Positions 44,026-54,238 of a DNA stretch of 64,000 nucleotides are shown here, one piece after another. The position numbers and the translations under genes were made by a program. This DNA comes from Labilibacter marinus. GTDB taxonomy: Bacteria; Bacteroidota; Bacteroidia; Bacteroidales; Marinilabiliaceae. Each line of letters opens with the position of its first letter. Positions within the stretch are counted from its first letter, which is position 1. Under the pieces are notes generated by a model that was given only the letters and a program-made list of their open reading frames with translations, had not been told where the DNA came from and did no database searches. The DNA is taken from NCBI RefSeq assembly GCF_001659685.2, contig NZ_LXYE02000016.1:62001-126000 (forward strand), read 5' to 3'.

Positions 44026-45174
44026 ATGAAAAATCTATTTACTTTTTTCGCCATACTATTAGTTGCAACGGGAAGTTACGCACAGGAAGATGAATACTTA
44101 GTTAAAGTAGTTAGAGAGAGTGATTACCGTACCAACTGTTTAGATTTAAATAAAGACAATACGCAATTGTTGATTGGAGGAGAAAATAAAACCGTAGAGA
44201 TACTGGATTTAAATACCCATAAAACGGTATTTCAGACCGAGGCACATTATCAACCGCTTATTGATGTTAAGTATTCCGAAGTAGAAAATACTTTTTACAC
44301 CATTGGCGATAGAAGTATTAAATACTGGCAGGTAGGGGCGGAGAAACCTACAAAAATATATACTGGAACCAATACTAATATTACCTCTTGGGTGTGTTCT
44401 CCTCGCGAAGACTGTTTTGTGGCTAGCTCATATGCTAAAAAGTATAGGTATTGGGATGCAACAGAGTTAAAGGCCATTAAAACGGTGGATACAGGCCATA
44501 AAAAGAGTATTATATCTATTGCCATGAGTAGCGATAAAAAATATGTGGCTACGGGAGCTTTAGATACTTCTATAGAGATATGGGAGAACGAAACGGCCAT
44601 TAAAAAACATCTTTTATTGGCACATTCACGACCTGTATCTTGTCTTCAGTTTGTAAGTGGAAACCAGTATCTTATTTCTGCTTCGCACGACGGAAATGGT
44701 CGATTGTGGGATGTGCAAAAAGGAGAGTCTGTAAAGCTTTATTTGGGGCACACCAAGCCCATAAGCGCTATAGCCGTTAGTCCTTGCGGAAAGTACCTGT
44801 TGATGGCTTCCTTCGATAATACCATCAGCTTGTTTAATATTGCTACTGGCGACCGTTTGCATAACTATAAGCATCACGAATTTCCTGTTTTAGATGTGGT
44901 TTGGAAAAATAATGGCGATGGTTTTTATGCCTGCGATAAAGAAGGTGTAATTACAGAGTGGTCGGTTACCAAACAAGTGTTTGTTGATTATTACTATGCT
45001 AAAGAGATGGATGCCGAAATGGTGGAAAGTAAGTTATTTGTTCCCCGTAAAAAAGGTGAAAGTAAAGATAGCTATAAATCACGTTTAGCTAGAGCTAATA
45101 AGTTTAAAAACAAGCTTACCGAAAAGTATTATTTACAATATCAGGAGTTGGAGAAGGATCAAGTGATTAAATAA
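44026..45174 (+). CDS. Periplasmic WD40-repeat protein
   Basis: The 382-residue protein has a signal peptide (MKNLFTFFAILLVATGSYAQ) and about seven WD40 blades: 'YRTNCLDLNKDNTQLLIGGENKTVEILDL', 'SIISIAMSSDKKYVATGALDTSIEIWE', 'PVSCLQFVSGNQYLISASHDGNGRLWDV', 'PISAIAVSPCGKYLLMASFDNTISLFNI' (each seen as a unit in the frame). A basic helical tail follows (about 325-382) with 'KKGESKDSYKSRLARANKFK'. It should form a seven-bladed propeller for protein contacts outside the inner membrane. No partner is adjacent. Confidence 0.85.
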   Translation: MKNLFTFFAILLVATGSYAQEDEYLVKVVRESDYRTNCLDLNKDNTQLLIGGENKTVEILDLNTHKTVFQTEAHYQPLIDVKYSEVENTFYTIGDRSIKYWQVGAEKPTKIYTGTNTNITSWVCSPREDCFVASSYAKKYRYWDATELKAIKTVDTGHKKSIISIAMSSDKKYVATGALDTSIEIWENETAIKKHLLLAHSRPVSCLQFVSGNQYLISASHDGNGRLWDVQKGESVKLYLGHTKPISAIAVSPCGKYLLMASFDNTISLFNIATGDRLHNYKHHEFPVLDVVWKNNGDGFYACDKEGVITEWSVTKQVFVDYYYAKEMDAEMVESKLFVPRKKGESKDSYKSRLARANKFKNKLTEKYYLQYQELEKDQVIK

Positions 45175-45263
45175 AGTGCAACGATTGAAAGCTGTAAAGA
45201 TAAAAAGCTTATTTGAGCGATAAGATAATAGAGAATGATAAGGCCAATGGTCTTTTTGTAATA

Positions 45264-45291
45264 GCCCAGTGTACAACGCTGGGTTTTGTGT
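45264..45291 (+). terminator. Intrinsic terminator
   Basis: GCCCAGTG pairs with CGCTGGGT (one mismatch) around TACAA and is followed by TTTTG. Likely ends the WD40 transcript. Confidence 0.65.
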
Positions 45292-45734
45292 ATAATCCCA
45301 TATTATAGGTCAGAAGGAGTAAAAGCTATATTGTACTCTACTCAATAATCCTTTTAGAAAATACCTTCTTAATGCCTAGAAAGTGAACCGTTGGTTTAGT
45401 ATTTAATCCCTTTGCCTAGAGCTTAAATCAGTCTACAATATCATTGTTCTATCCACTACAAGAGCTAAAACCTACAACAGTACATAAAAAGTAGCCTTGA
45501 ACTTCTTTGCTTGCGTTTCTTGCCTCAAGGCAAAAAATAAACTTGGGTTTGGGCGAAGCACCAATTTGTTTAGTCTAATATAGTTCTAAGGTTAACCTGC
45601 CTTATTACAGGTTGTTGCTGATATGATTAGGAATAGTAGTGTGCTAATACCTTTCTTCATAACTCTAAAAATCACCATTATGCTTACTATACTTAGTAGG
45701 GGAACTCAGGCCATTAATTTATAATATCTTGGTA

Positions 45735-45742
45735 TATCTTTG
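45735..45742 (+). promoter_or_regulatory. -7-like element facing the tandem array
   Basis: TATCTTTG matches TAnnTTTG and points into the array 39 nt downstream. No good -33 partner is seen. Confidence 0.4.
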
Positions 45743-45780
45743 TGTAGAATAGTTAACAGCGTGTTTCCTTCTATTACTCG

Positions 45781-46033
45781 GTAAAAATAGATCCCAAACA
45801 GGTAATAACTTCAAACAAAGGCGTAATTATTCATCCCAATTCCGTAAAAATACGTCTCAACAAGGTAATTATTCATCCCAATATGGTAAAAATTTTCCCC
45901 AAGGGCGTCAGCATAACTCCCAAAGGCGTTATTATCATTCCCAATAAAGTAAAGAGAATAACCCAAGTAGGAAGATATACCATACAAATAGGTAGAGCAA
46001 GCTCCCAAGTGTAAAGTGAGACAGCGCAAGTAG
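45781..46033. repeat. Degenerate 21-nt tandem repeat array, 12 units
   Basis: Twelve contiguous units can be laid out: starts at 45781, 45802, 45823, 45844, 45865, 45886, 45907, 45928, 45949, 45971, 45992 and 46013. All are 21 nt except the ninth, which is 22. Most begin GTAAWWAT and have a CCCAA block at about positions 13-17, followed by a variable 4-nt end. The two best-matched units (45823 and 45865) share their first 17 nt. The period equals seven codons, or about two turns of the DNA helix. Units are too diverged, and spacers absent, for a CRISPR. Confidence 0.85.
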
Positions 46034-46242
46034 TTTTAGATAAAATTTTAGCTTTTGTAAAAATCCATTAATCTGACTCAAAATTTCTAAAAAGGTCTGT
46101 TAATAATTAATTAGATATTGATAAATAGTTTTTATACGTTTATACACCATATGTTATGACAAATGTATTGGGCTAATTAGAATGTAAAAGCAGTATGTTT
46201 TTAATGTAGCGAAGTATTTTACAATATAGGGTTGAATAAAAT

Positions 46243-46902
46243 ATGAGTGAATTTAAAGTAACAGGAGGAGCAAGGATAGGAAGAGCAAACGCTACTGCCC
46301 CTTTTGCCAGTTTAATAGTAAATAAGGATAGCTTGGAGTTAAATGCTTCTATTATCGGAAATTTAATATTTCAAGCTTCAGATATCACTTCCATTGAAGC
46401 CTATTCAGTTATACCAATGTTAGGGCAAGGGCTTAAGATTAATCATAAGGTAGAAAGCTACAACGAGAAAGTGATATTTTGGTCATCAACAAGCCCAGCT
46501 GTGCTTATGCAGCATATAAAAGCTACGGGTTTTTCAAGTAATACAGATTGTATTAATGAGGAGCTATGTAAGTCCATATTATTAAAGCAAAAAGGAGGGA
46601 GTTTCCCACTAAAAAAATGGGTAGCTAAATGGGCTATTATTATATGGAATGTGTTACTGCTATCAGATATTATTCCATTTATCATACATAGAGAGGGATT
46701 TCCCATTGGTAAAGGTGCAATCGTTGCACTCGGTTTATTCTTTACAACAGCCTTATTGGGTTTGGTATCCTCTGGTTTTAGACAGATACTATTAAAAGAA
46801 GGGCGAGAACTTAAGGATATAGATAGATTCTTATATTTTTTATTGTTTATTAGCGGATTTATGTTCGTTTCATTTAGTATTGTGTTTTCTACTATTGGAT
46901 AG
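46243..46902 (+). CDS. Membrane protein with an N-terminal PH-like domain, unknown
   Basis: The 219-residue protein starts with a soluble part of about 120 residues that reads like a small beta-rich domain ('FASLIVNKDSLELNASIIGNLIFQASDITSIEAY'), similar in pattern to bacterial PH-like domains. Three transmembrane helices follow (about 128-150, 158-180, 196-216). I recognise no named family. It begins a probable three-gene operon with a GNAT acetyltransferase (21 nt later) and a lipoprotein (26 nt after that). Confidence 0.65.
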   Translation: MSEFKVTGGARIGRANATAPFASLIVNKDSLELNASIIGNLIFQASDITSIEAYSVIPMLGQGLKINHKVESYNEKVIFWSSTSPAVLMQHIKATGFSSNTDCINEELCKSILLKQKGGSFPLKKWVAKWAIIIWNVLLLSDIIPFIIHREGFPIGKGAIVALGLFFTTALLGLVSSGFRQILLKEGRELKDIDRFLYFLLFISGFMFVSFSIVFSTIG

Positions 46903-46923
46903 TTATTATTGTAATTTAAAAAG

Positions 46924-47448
46924 ATGCAATTAGCAACAGAAAGATTAATTATAAGACCCATACTTTTAGATGATGCTGCAGCGGTATTTAAGTATAGGTG
47001 CGATAAAGAAACCAATCAATACCAAGGCTGGATTCCAGAAACGGTAGATGATGTAGTTACTTTTATAGGAAAAGTAGCCAAGCAATTTAATGTGCCCGAA
47101 ACTTGGTTTCAAATGGTTATCGTTGAGCGGGAGTCTAAAAATATTATTGGTGATATAGGCATTCATTTTTTGGATGATGACCAAGTTGAAATAGGATGTA
47201 CTTTGGATGTAAACAAACAAGCTAAGGGTTATGCCACTGAAGCCTTACGTGCTGCATTTAATCACTTATTTAAGGAGTTAGGCAAGCATAGAATCACTGC
47301 TTCTATAGATCCTGCAAATACAAAATCTATTGCTTTGGTACAACGATTAGGCTTTAGAAAAGAAGCTCATTTTGTGGAGAGTTTATGGATGAATGGAGTA
47401 TGGGTAGATGATGTTGTTTTTGCCATATTAAAAAGAGAATGGGCTTAA
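46924..47448 (+). CDS. GNAT family N-acetyltransferase (RimJ/RimL type)
   Basis: The 174-residue protein has the RimJ/RimL layout: 'LATERLIIRPILLDDAAAVFKYRCD' at the N-terminus, 'IIGDIGIHFLDDDQVEIGCTLDVNKQAKGYATEAL' (motif A with the acetyl-CoA loop QAKGYA), and 'HRITASIDPANTKSIALVQRLGFRKEAHFVES' (motif B). It should transfer an acetyl group to an amine of unknown identity. It is complete and of typical length, in an operon with a membrane protein and a lipoprotein. Confidence 0.93.
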   Translation: MQLATERLIIRPILLDDAAAVFKYRCDKETNQYQGWIPETVDDVVTFIGKVAKQFNVPETWFQMVIVERESKNIIGDIGIHFLDDDQVEIGCTLDVNKQAKGYATEALRAAFNHLFKELGKHRITASIDPANTKSIALVQRLGFRKEAHFVESLWMNGVWVDDVVFAILKREWA

Positions 47449-47474
47449 TAGTTGTACTATTTAAATAAAATAAA

Positions 47475-48035
47475 ATGAGAATTGTATTGGCTGTTTTATT
47501 GTTGGTCGGCTTGAGTTCTTGCCAAACAAAGAAAGGTATTGACCCTTCTAAACATCCTATTATTACGCGAGTGAGCGAACTGGCCGAGTACTTCAATCTA
47601 AACATAGATTGTTCTGAGCAACTTGAAGAAACATCCATAACTAAATTTTTTGATGGCTCTAAATCCATAGACTATTCTTATGAATTATTGGATTCGGAAG
47701 AGTATCTACCCTTGGTTTACTCTATAACCATTGATATAGAAAGAACCATCAAAGATGCCAAAGAGACATATACAATAGGAAAAGGGGCATTGGCTATAGG
47801 AGGAAAAATATCGGGGCAAGGAGCCATTGAAATTGATAGTTTGAATTTGCAGGGAGATGATACATATTATGCCTTGCGTACCTATGGTGATGAACCAAAC
47901 GGACACTTTTACATGCTAAGAAAGGGCCGAAGAGTGTACACCCTAATTATTTCGGGAGTATATACTTCGGACCATAGTTTATTAACGGAGCTTATTTTAC
48001 CTAAGGTAGAAAAGTTGGAAACAGTAGAGTTGTAA
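47475..48035 (+). CDS. Small lipoprotein, unknown
   Basis: The 186-residue protein has a lipoprotein signal (MRIVLAVLLLVGLSSCQTKK, Cys16). The mature part has mixed helix and strand ('FDGSKSIDYSYELLDSEEYLPLVYSITIDIERTIKDAKETYT') and 'YMLRKGRRVYTLIISGVY' near the end. I recognise no family. It is the last gene of the operon that starts at 46243 and is followed by a tract of short pyrimidine-rich words before the convergent methyltransferase gene. Confidence 0.68.
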   Translation: MRIVLAVLLLVGLSSCQTKKGIDPSKHPIITRVSELAEYFNLNIDCSEQLEETSITKFFDGSKSIDYSYELLDSEEYLPLVYSITIDIERTIKDAKETYTIGKGALAIGGKISGQGAIEIDSLNLQGDDTYYALRTYGDEPNGHFYMLRKGRRVYTLIISGVYTSDHSLLTELILPKVEKLETVEL

Positions 48036-48070
48036 TTCCCTTTTCCTGTCTCCCTTGTTCCTATCTCCCT

Positions 48071-49117
48071 TTAATTCTTCTTAGCCACAATAATATCCCG
48101 TTTAATGGAGCGATCTACCATATGCTCAAACTCATTAAAAGGTGCCTCAGATAGTACTTCTAAACCATGGGTTTTAAAAGTATCTGATAACCTGTTTCTG
48201 CCAACGATAAAGGAGTTCCATGCCATTACAATAACGCCTCCTTTTTTTAGCACTTTGCTCCATTCAGGTAAACATTCGTCCAATAAGTCGGAAGGATTGC
48301 GGGTTTTAGAAGCCGACTTTTTATCCTTCACATTACCGTGAGCAATACCATAAGGCAAATCACCTACTATAAGGTTAAACATTGGCTTTTTAAAATACTT
48401 AAAGGCATGGGTAGAATTGCCATTAACAATGCCCAGGGTTTTAACCAAGTCTGGGTTTTTAAAATCCTCTTTGTTGTTGGCAAATTCAAACTTATCCATC
48501 ATTATAGCCTCGTGTTTGTTAGGGCCATAAATTTGGTTTTTACTCGCTTGGTGTTTGATGCGTTCCGTTTGTAAGTACTTTTTAAAGAAAATCAAAGTTT
48601 CATGTACCGACTTGGATTCTAATTCAATACCATATGCATCAAAGCCATAAACTCCAGCTTCAAAAAGAGTGGTGCCTTTACCTGCCACCGGATCCAACAT
48701 TTTTATGGAATCGGAGTAGTTAAAATCACTAGCAAGTAAAGCCACGTTAATCATCATCTTAGTAAAAAGCTCATTGGTTTTGCCTGGATACTTTAGGAGT
48801 GAACTTATCTTATTATCCAGATATTGGTGTTCATGTTGAGCTATTGGAACCAAACATTCATGTCCGTCTTTTTCATCCAATATAAACAAGGCAAAAACAA
48901 AGGATAATCGCGAAAGGATTTGAATATCATCATCATTTAAGATGCTCTCTGTTTCAAGTGATAGATATCGGATGTTTTTGATTTCTGCAATGTCGATATT
49001 GATGCAGTCTACCGATAGTTTTTTGCTTGCTAGTTTTAATTCGGCTAAAGCTAGCTTGTCAGCCACGTTGTAGTAAACCCTGTTGTGGCCAGGGTGTTGT
49101 AATATTAAGTATTTCAT
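48071..49117 (-). CDS. TRM11-like SAM-dependent methyltransferase
   Basis: The 348-residue protein carries a class I methyltransferase domain after residue 100. Motif I is LDPVAGKGTT (141-150), the acidic end of strand 2 is in 'YGIELESKSVHE', and motif IV is DLPYG (253-257), the N6/N2-methyltransferase signature in the (D/N)LPYG form seen in TRM11/THUMP-related RNA methyltransferases. The first 100 residues could be a RNA-binding module but show no clear THUMP domain. A tRNA guanine-N2 or related RNA target is likely, and DNA cannot be excluded. It is monocistronic. Confidence 0.8.
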   Translation of the reverse strand: MKYLILQHPGHNRVYYNVADKLALAELKLASKKLSVDCINIDIAEIKNIRYLSLETESILNDDDIQILSRLSFVFALFILDEKDGHECLVPIAQHEHQYLDNKISSLLKYPGKTNELFTKMMINVALLASDFNYSDSIKMLDPVAGKGTTLFEAGVYGFDAYGIELESKSVHETLIFFKKYLQTERIKHQASKNQIYGPNKHEAIMMDKFEFANNKEDFKNPDLVKTLGIVNGNSTHAFKYFKKPMFNLIVGDLPYGIAHGNVKDKKSASKTRNPSDLLDECLPEWSKVLKKGGVIVMAWNSFIVGRNRLSDTFKTHGLEVLSEAPFNEFEHMVDRSIKRDIIVAKKN

Positions 49118-49187
49118 TGTCTGATATAAAAATCTATCAACAGATAAACAAATTCCTATTTATTTCGGGGAGTTCAGAAATCCCCTG

Positions 49188-49236
49188 CGCGAAAAAAAGA
49201 AAGGCCATTGATTTACCTGCGTAAAGCCAATGGCCA
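49188..49236 (-). terminator. Terminator of the ABC-F gene
   Basis: On the minus strand GGCCATTGG pairs with CAATGGCC (loop about 17 nt) and is followed by TTTCTTTTTTTC. It lies about 80 nt past the end of the ABC-F frame. Confidence 0.75.
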
Positions 49237-49316
49237 TTAGTATCGTGATTCAGGTGCGTGCTACTGCTGTATTACACTACCTTTAGTATTGTGATAACCT
49301 ATATTTCAGGTAAGCA

Positions 49317-50930
<1,614 letters not shown>

Positions 50931-51150
50931 TTATATTTTATTTTTCTTTTGTTCTGATTGTGACAAAAATGCGCGCAAAAATACACATTATAATTGAGCT
51001 AGTAAGGGTGTTGTTAAAGATTAATTGTTAAGGAATGTTTAATGCTATAAAAATACTTAGCGTATTGAGTAAATTTGCCACTTGGCATTAAAATTGACTG
51101 TTGTTAATCGAATATTTCTTAAATTAGTATTAACATTCGTTTAAAACTAT

Positions 51151-51945
51151 ATGGGTATGATAAGAAACTATATAATAGCGCTTATTTTTATTGGCGTATC
51201 GGCTTGTGGAAGTGTAAAGAATACAGATAGTGTTACTGAGGGAAATACATTACCAGATCCTACAACCATGCATTACGAAATGCAGAAAAGAGGCATTGAT
51301 TTTTATGCCAAGGATGCGGATAATAAATGGCAGCTCGAAATTGATTATCAGAAGACGGTTAAATTTTCGGCTGATGATTTAAAAAAAGATTTTTCGGTAA
51401 ATATTTTAACACTCGGTAATGGGTTAAAGGGTTCTGAGGCTACTCATGTGGTACGAAATAGAGATGCCCAATTAACTATAACCATCACAACGAGCGAAAC
51501 ACCTTTTGATGTGAATGGCGGAGGTGCTTACGAAGTTAGTTTGGTTTATCACGATTTTAGAACTAGCCAAGAAACAGAATATAATGGAAAGGGGAAATTT
51601 TACGGAGCTATTCAGTTGCACGATATTTGGAAATTAGCAACGATAAATGGAGCAGGTTTTGATACAACTCACCTGCATAAACATCCATACATGGAAATAC
51701 ATTTAGACAATGGACGTGTAATGGGGTTTTTAGGCTGTAATAGTTTTTCTACCAGCGTTTATTTTGGCCGAGATGAAATGACTTTTGGAATGACCATGAG
51801 TACCAAAATGGCTTGTCCAAGAATGGATATTGAGGATAAATTTGGAAGCCTAATTAGCAACAACACTTTAAGTTATAGATTGGAGGGCTTAAATCTTTAT
51901 CTGGAGAATGAAACCGATACCTTGAAGTTTAAAAAGGTAGATTAA
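51151..51945 (+). CDS. META-domain (HslJ-like) lipoprotein
   Basis: The 264-residue lipoprotein has a signal ending 'FIGVSACGSV' (Cys20). Residues about 155-260 form a META domain: 'IWKLATINGAGFD', 'PYMEIHLDNGRVMGFLGCNSFSTSV', 'MTFGMTMSTKMACPRMDIEDKF', 'SYRLEGLNLYLENETDTLKFKKV'. This is the fold of E. coli HslJ, linked to novobiocin resistance and heat shock. The first half is an unassigned beta-rich domain, possibly a repeat with 'GNGLKGSEATHVV'. It stands alone. Confidence 0.87.
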   Translation: MGMIRNYIIALIFIGVSACGSVKNTDSVTEGNTLPDPTTMHYEMQKRGIDFYAKDADNKWQLEIDYQKTVKFSADDLKKDFSVNILTLGNGLKGSEATHVVRNRDAQLTITITTSETPFDVNGGGAYEVSLVYHDFRTSQETEYNGKGKFYGAIQLHDIWKLATINGAGFDTTHLHKHPYMEIHLDNGRVMGFLGCNSFSTSVYFGRDEMTFGMTMSTKMACPRMDIEDKFGSLISNNTLSYRLEGLNLYLENETDTLKFKKVD

Positions 51946-52066
51946 GGGAATTTGTTATTAGATTAGTGTAGGATACTATAAAGTAAGATTGCGTAATTAA
52001 TGTTGAAGTGTTCTTTTAAGTAAAAACTCTTTATACTTTTGCCCTTATACTTGATACTTGTAGCAA

Positions 52067-52915
52067 ATGAATATAGTTAAGTTTAAGGAAGTAGTACAGC
52101 AATATAAAGTAGTGTTTTTTGATGCCTATGGCGTGCTAAAAAAACATGATGGGATGATAGAAGGAGTAAAGGAAATGCTTCACTTTTTAAAAGATGAGGG
52201 TATTGAATTTTACATTATCACCAATGATGCTTCTCGCTCCACGGAGTTATTGGCCGCTAACTACCACAAAGCAGGTATTGATATTATACAGGCAGATAAT
52301 CTGGTTTCTTCAGCCGTGATGAGTATGGAGTTTTTAAAAGAAAATATTCAGCCTGGCTCTTCAGTGGCCTACTTAGGGCGCGAGACTTCAGAGTTTTTTA
52401 TAAAAGGAGCCGATTTAATTCCGGTACGAATAGAAAATGTTGAGCGTAAAGATTATAATACGCTAGGAGCTGTTATGTTGTTTGATGATGGAGGTTACGA
52501 TTTTCATCCTACCATTAATAAAACTTTAAACGTTATTCGAGGAACGGATGTGCCAGTTGTGGTGGCTAATCCTGATTTAGTTTATCCAGTAAGTGATGGT
52601 GAAACTGCCATAGCAATAGGTAGTATTGCTAATATGTTTGAAGCGGTGGCTAACCGTAAGTTCTTTAGATTCGGAAAACCTGATGTGGCTGTTTTTAAGT
52701 ATGCCTTTGATACAGTTAATGCGAAAAGAAAAGTAGCTAAACGTGATATTTTAATGGTGGGAGATACTTTGGCGACAGATATTCTTGGTGGAAATAATTT
52801 TGGTGTTGATACCGCTTTAGTATTATCTGGAAGTACCATTGAAAAGCAAGCAGAGCATATGATTGCTGATTCAGGAATTATACCAACACATATTTGTAAT
52901 TCGGTGGTGGATTAA
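52067..52915 (+). CDS. HAD-IIA family hydrolase (NagD-like)
   Basis: The 282-residue protein is a class IIA HAD protein: Asp19 nucleophile in 'VVFFDAYGVLKKHDG', 'EFYIITNDASRS' (motif II), a cap domain in the middle, and 'FRFGKPDVAVFKYAF' (motif III Lys) followed by 'ILMVGDTLATDILGGNNFGVDTALVLSG' (motif IV). Motif I has Tyr21 where most phosphatases have the second Asp (DxD), so the acid/base step is unusual. Sugar or nucleotide phosphates are typical substrates. The last 4 nt overlap, tail to tail, with the minus-strand SpoIIAA-like gene. Confidence 0.88.
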   Translation: MNIVKFKEVVQQYKVVFFDAYGVLKKHDGMIEGVKEMLHFLKDEGIEFYIITNDASRSTELLAANYHKAGIDIIQADNLVSSAVMSMEFLKENIQPGSSVAYLGRETSEFFIKGADLIPVRIENVERKDYNTLGAVMLFDDGGYDFHPTINKTLNVIRGTDVPVVVANPDLVYPVSDGETAIAIGSIANMFEAVANRKFFRFGKPDVAVFKYAFDTVNAKRKVAKRDILMVGDTLATDILGGNNFGVDTALVLSGSTIEKQAEHMIADSGIIPTHICNSVVD

Positions 52916-53286
52916 GCTAGACCTAACCATATACGCGCAGCATCTTCAGTACTAAAAACTCTAAATTTGTACTTTCCTAAATCAAGATACTTGTCTTGAA
53001 ACATGGTTGCAATAACGGTGGATTGAGGTAAGTCGACTAAAATAGCTTCTTTAAAATATTTAATATGCCCAATAATATTGCTTAGTTTAGGTAATATTAA
53101 ATCCAAGTCATTGGGGTGTACATTTATCTTAAATCCTCTACAATCAATTAACACATTTAACTCTTCGTGTTCCGAAATGATACTTTCTATATAATGATAA
53201 TGCGATATAATGTCGTATATATCTGCTGCACCTAAAAGGTGTGTCTCCAACAAATCTGCTTTTTTATAGTAATTAAATTTCAACAT
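52912..53286 (-). CDS. SpoIIAA-like/STAS-type protein
   Basis: The 124-residue soluble protein has the alternating strand and helix order of the SpoIIAA-like family: 'FNYYKKADLLETHLLGAADIYDIISHYHYIESII' then 'LNVLIDCRGFKINVHPNDLDLILPKL' and 'YFKEAILVDLPQSTVIATMF', closing 'FRVFSTEDAARIWLGLA'. The last motif is typical of the group. These proteins share a fold with anti-anti-sigma factors but mostly have unknown roles. It overlaps the HAD gene by 4 nt at the stops. Confidence 0.7.
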   Translation of the reverse strand: MLKFNYYKKADLLETHLLGAADIYDIISHYHYIESIISEHEELNVLIDCRGFKINVHPNDLDLILPKLSNIIGHIKYFKEAILVDLPQSTVIATMFQDKYLDLGKYKFRVFSTEDAARIWLGLA

Positions 53287-53475
53287 TCTAAAACAATATA
53301 TGCTCTTATAATAATTATATTAGCCTTTCAAAAACAACAATATTCCACATTAACTATCAATTTATGAATAGTTTTTAGGATAGTAAAGTTTTTTATTAAA
53401 TAATGGGGTAGACGTGCGTTATTATTTGATTATTAAAGTTATCTGAAGTATAAACCAAGAAAACCAAACTTACAA

Positions 53476-54132
53476 ATGGAATCAATCATAGATTATTTTA
53501 AGAAACATAGTCATCAGCATAATTTTAAAGTTAAGGATGCTAAAGTAAAGAAGAGTCTGTCTGCGTTAAACCATCACGGACGAAAAGAACTACGTGAAAA
53601 AATATTGCATGAAGCCACGCAGATGTCTACCGATAAAACCACGATTAGCTGGTTGCAGAGTTGTTTCGAGGAATTAGATAAACATGCCTTTAGAATGCAT
53701 AAAGTGTTTTTTAGTCCAGGTACCGAGATTGGAGAAACATTGAGCAATTTGTTACGTGATGCGGAAGATACTGTGCAGATATGTGTGTTTACAATTACAG
53801 ATAACCGATTAGCCAAAGAGATTTTAAATTGCCATAGAAGAGGGGTGAAAGTAGAAGTGATAACCGATGACCAAAAAATATTCGATAGAAGTTCTGAGAT
53901 TCAAGATATGCGACAAGCAGGTGTAGATATAAAAATAGACCATTCGCAATATCATATGCACAATAAATTTGGCATCATCGACAATAAAATAGTTTTTACG
54001 GGCAGTTTTAATTGGACTTATACGGCCTCTAAACATAACCAGGAAAACTTATTGGTAACTACTAACGGAGCCATTGTTCAGCAGTTTTCAGAGGAGTTTG
54101 ATAAGCTTTGGGATGAGATGTATACTTTGTAA
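53476..54132 (+). CDS. Single-HKD phospholipase D-like nuclease
   Basis: The 218-residue protein has one HKD motif: His162, Lys164 and Asp169 in 'HMHNKFGIIDNKIVFTGSFNWT'. With one motif it must dimerise to form an active site, like the Nuc endonuclease. The N-terminal 75 residues are basic and helical ('HSHQHNFKVKDAKVKKSLSALNHHGRKELREKI') and may bind nucleic acid. 'EIGETLSNLLRDAEDTVQICVFTIT' starts the fold. No signal peptide is seen, so a cytoplasmic role on DNA or RNA is more likely than an exported nuclease. The cvfB promoter starts 57 nt later. Confidence 0.85.
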   Translation: MESIIDYFKKHSHQHNFKVKDAKVKKSLSALNHHGRKELREKILHEATQMSTDKTTISWLQSCFEELDKHAFRMHKVFFSPGTEIGETLSNLLRDAEDTVQICVFTITDNRLAKEILNCHRRGVKVEVITDDQKIFDRSSEIQDMRQAGVDIKIDHSQYHMHNKFGIIDNKIVFTGSFNWTYTASKHNQENLLVTTNGAIVQQFSEEFDKLWDEMYTL

Positions 54133-54188
54133 AACGTCGAGAAACAAGCATTATCGGAGTTAATTATAATCATCTTGATATTTGTGTC

Positions 54189-54218
54189 TTGCTACTTGCT
54201 ACTTTAAAAGTATCTTTG
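54189..54218 (+). promoter_or_regulatory. Promoter of cvfB
   Basis: TTG at 54189-54191, a 19-nt spacer and TATCTTTG at 54211-54218 give a consensus promoter 21 nt before the ATG at 54239. Its position inside the longer open frame argues against the upstream start. Confidence 0.72.
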
Positions 54219-54238
54219 CACTCTTAAAACATACAAGC

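Larger units (their letters stand above)
45175..46242. other. 1-kb gene-poor region with a terminator, palindromes and a 21-nt array
   Basis: This is the largest gap in the window. It holds a terminator at 45264-45290, a palindrome at 45493-45531 (GCCTTGA/TCAAGGC), a lone -7-like TATCTTTG at 45735-45742, and the 21-nt tandem array at 45781-46033. I find no convincing protein-coding gene. The 72-codon minus-strand frame inside the array is rejected as a product of the repeat. Confidence 0.6.

Noticed and set aside
45811-46029. 72-codon minus-strand frame with repeated Y-G-I-G-M-N-N-Y motifs
   Set aside because: It lies wholly inside the 21-nt array. Any stop-free repeat whose unit is a multiple of three gives such a frame, and both strands are open for much of the array. 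No start signal or terminator supports it.
45781-46033. CRISPR array
   Set aside because: The units are contiguous and too diverged, there is no repeat/spacer alternation, and no cas gene is in the window.
46458-47015. 185-codon minus-strand frame spanning two genes
   Set aside because: It runs antisense across a membrane protein gene and the start of a GNAT gene, both with better coding evidence.
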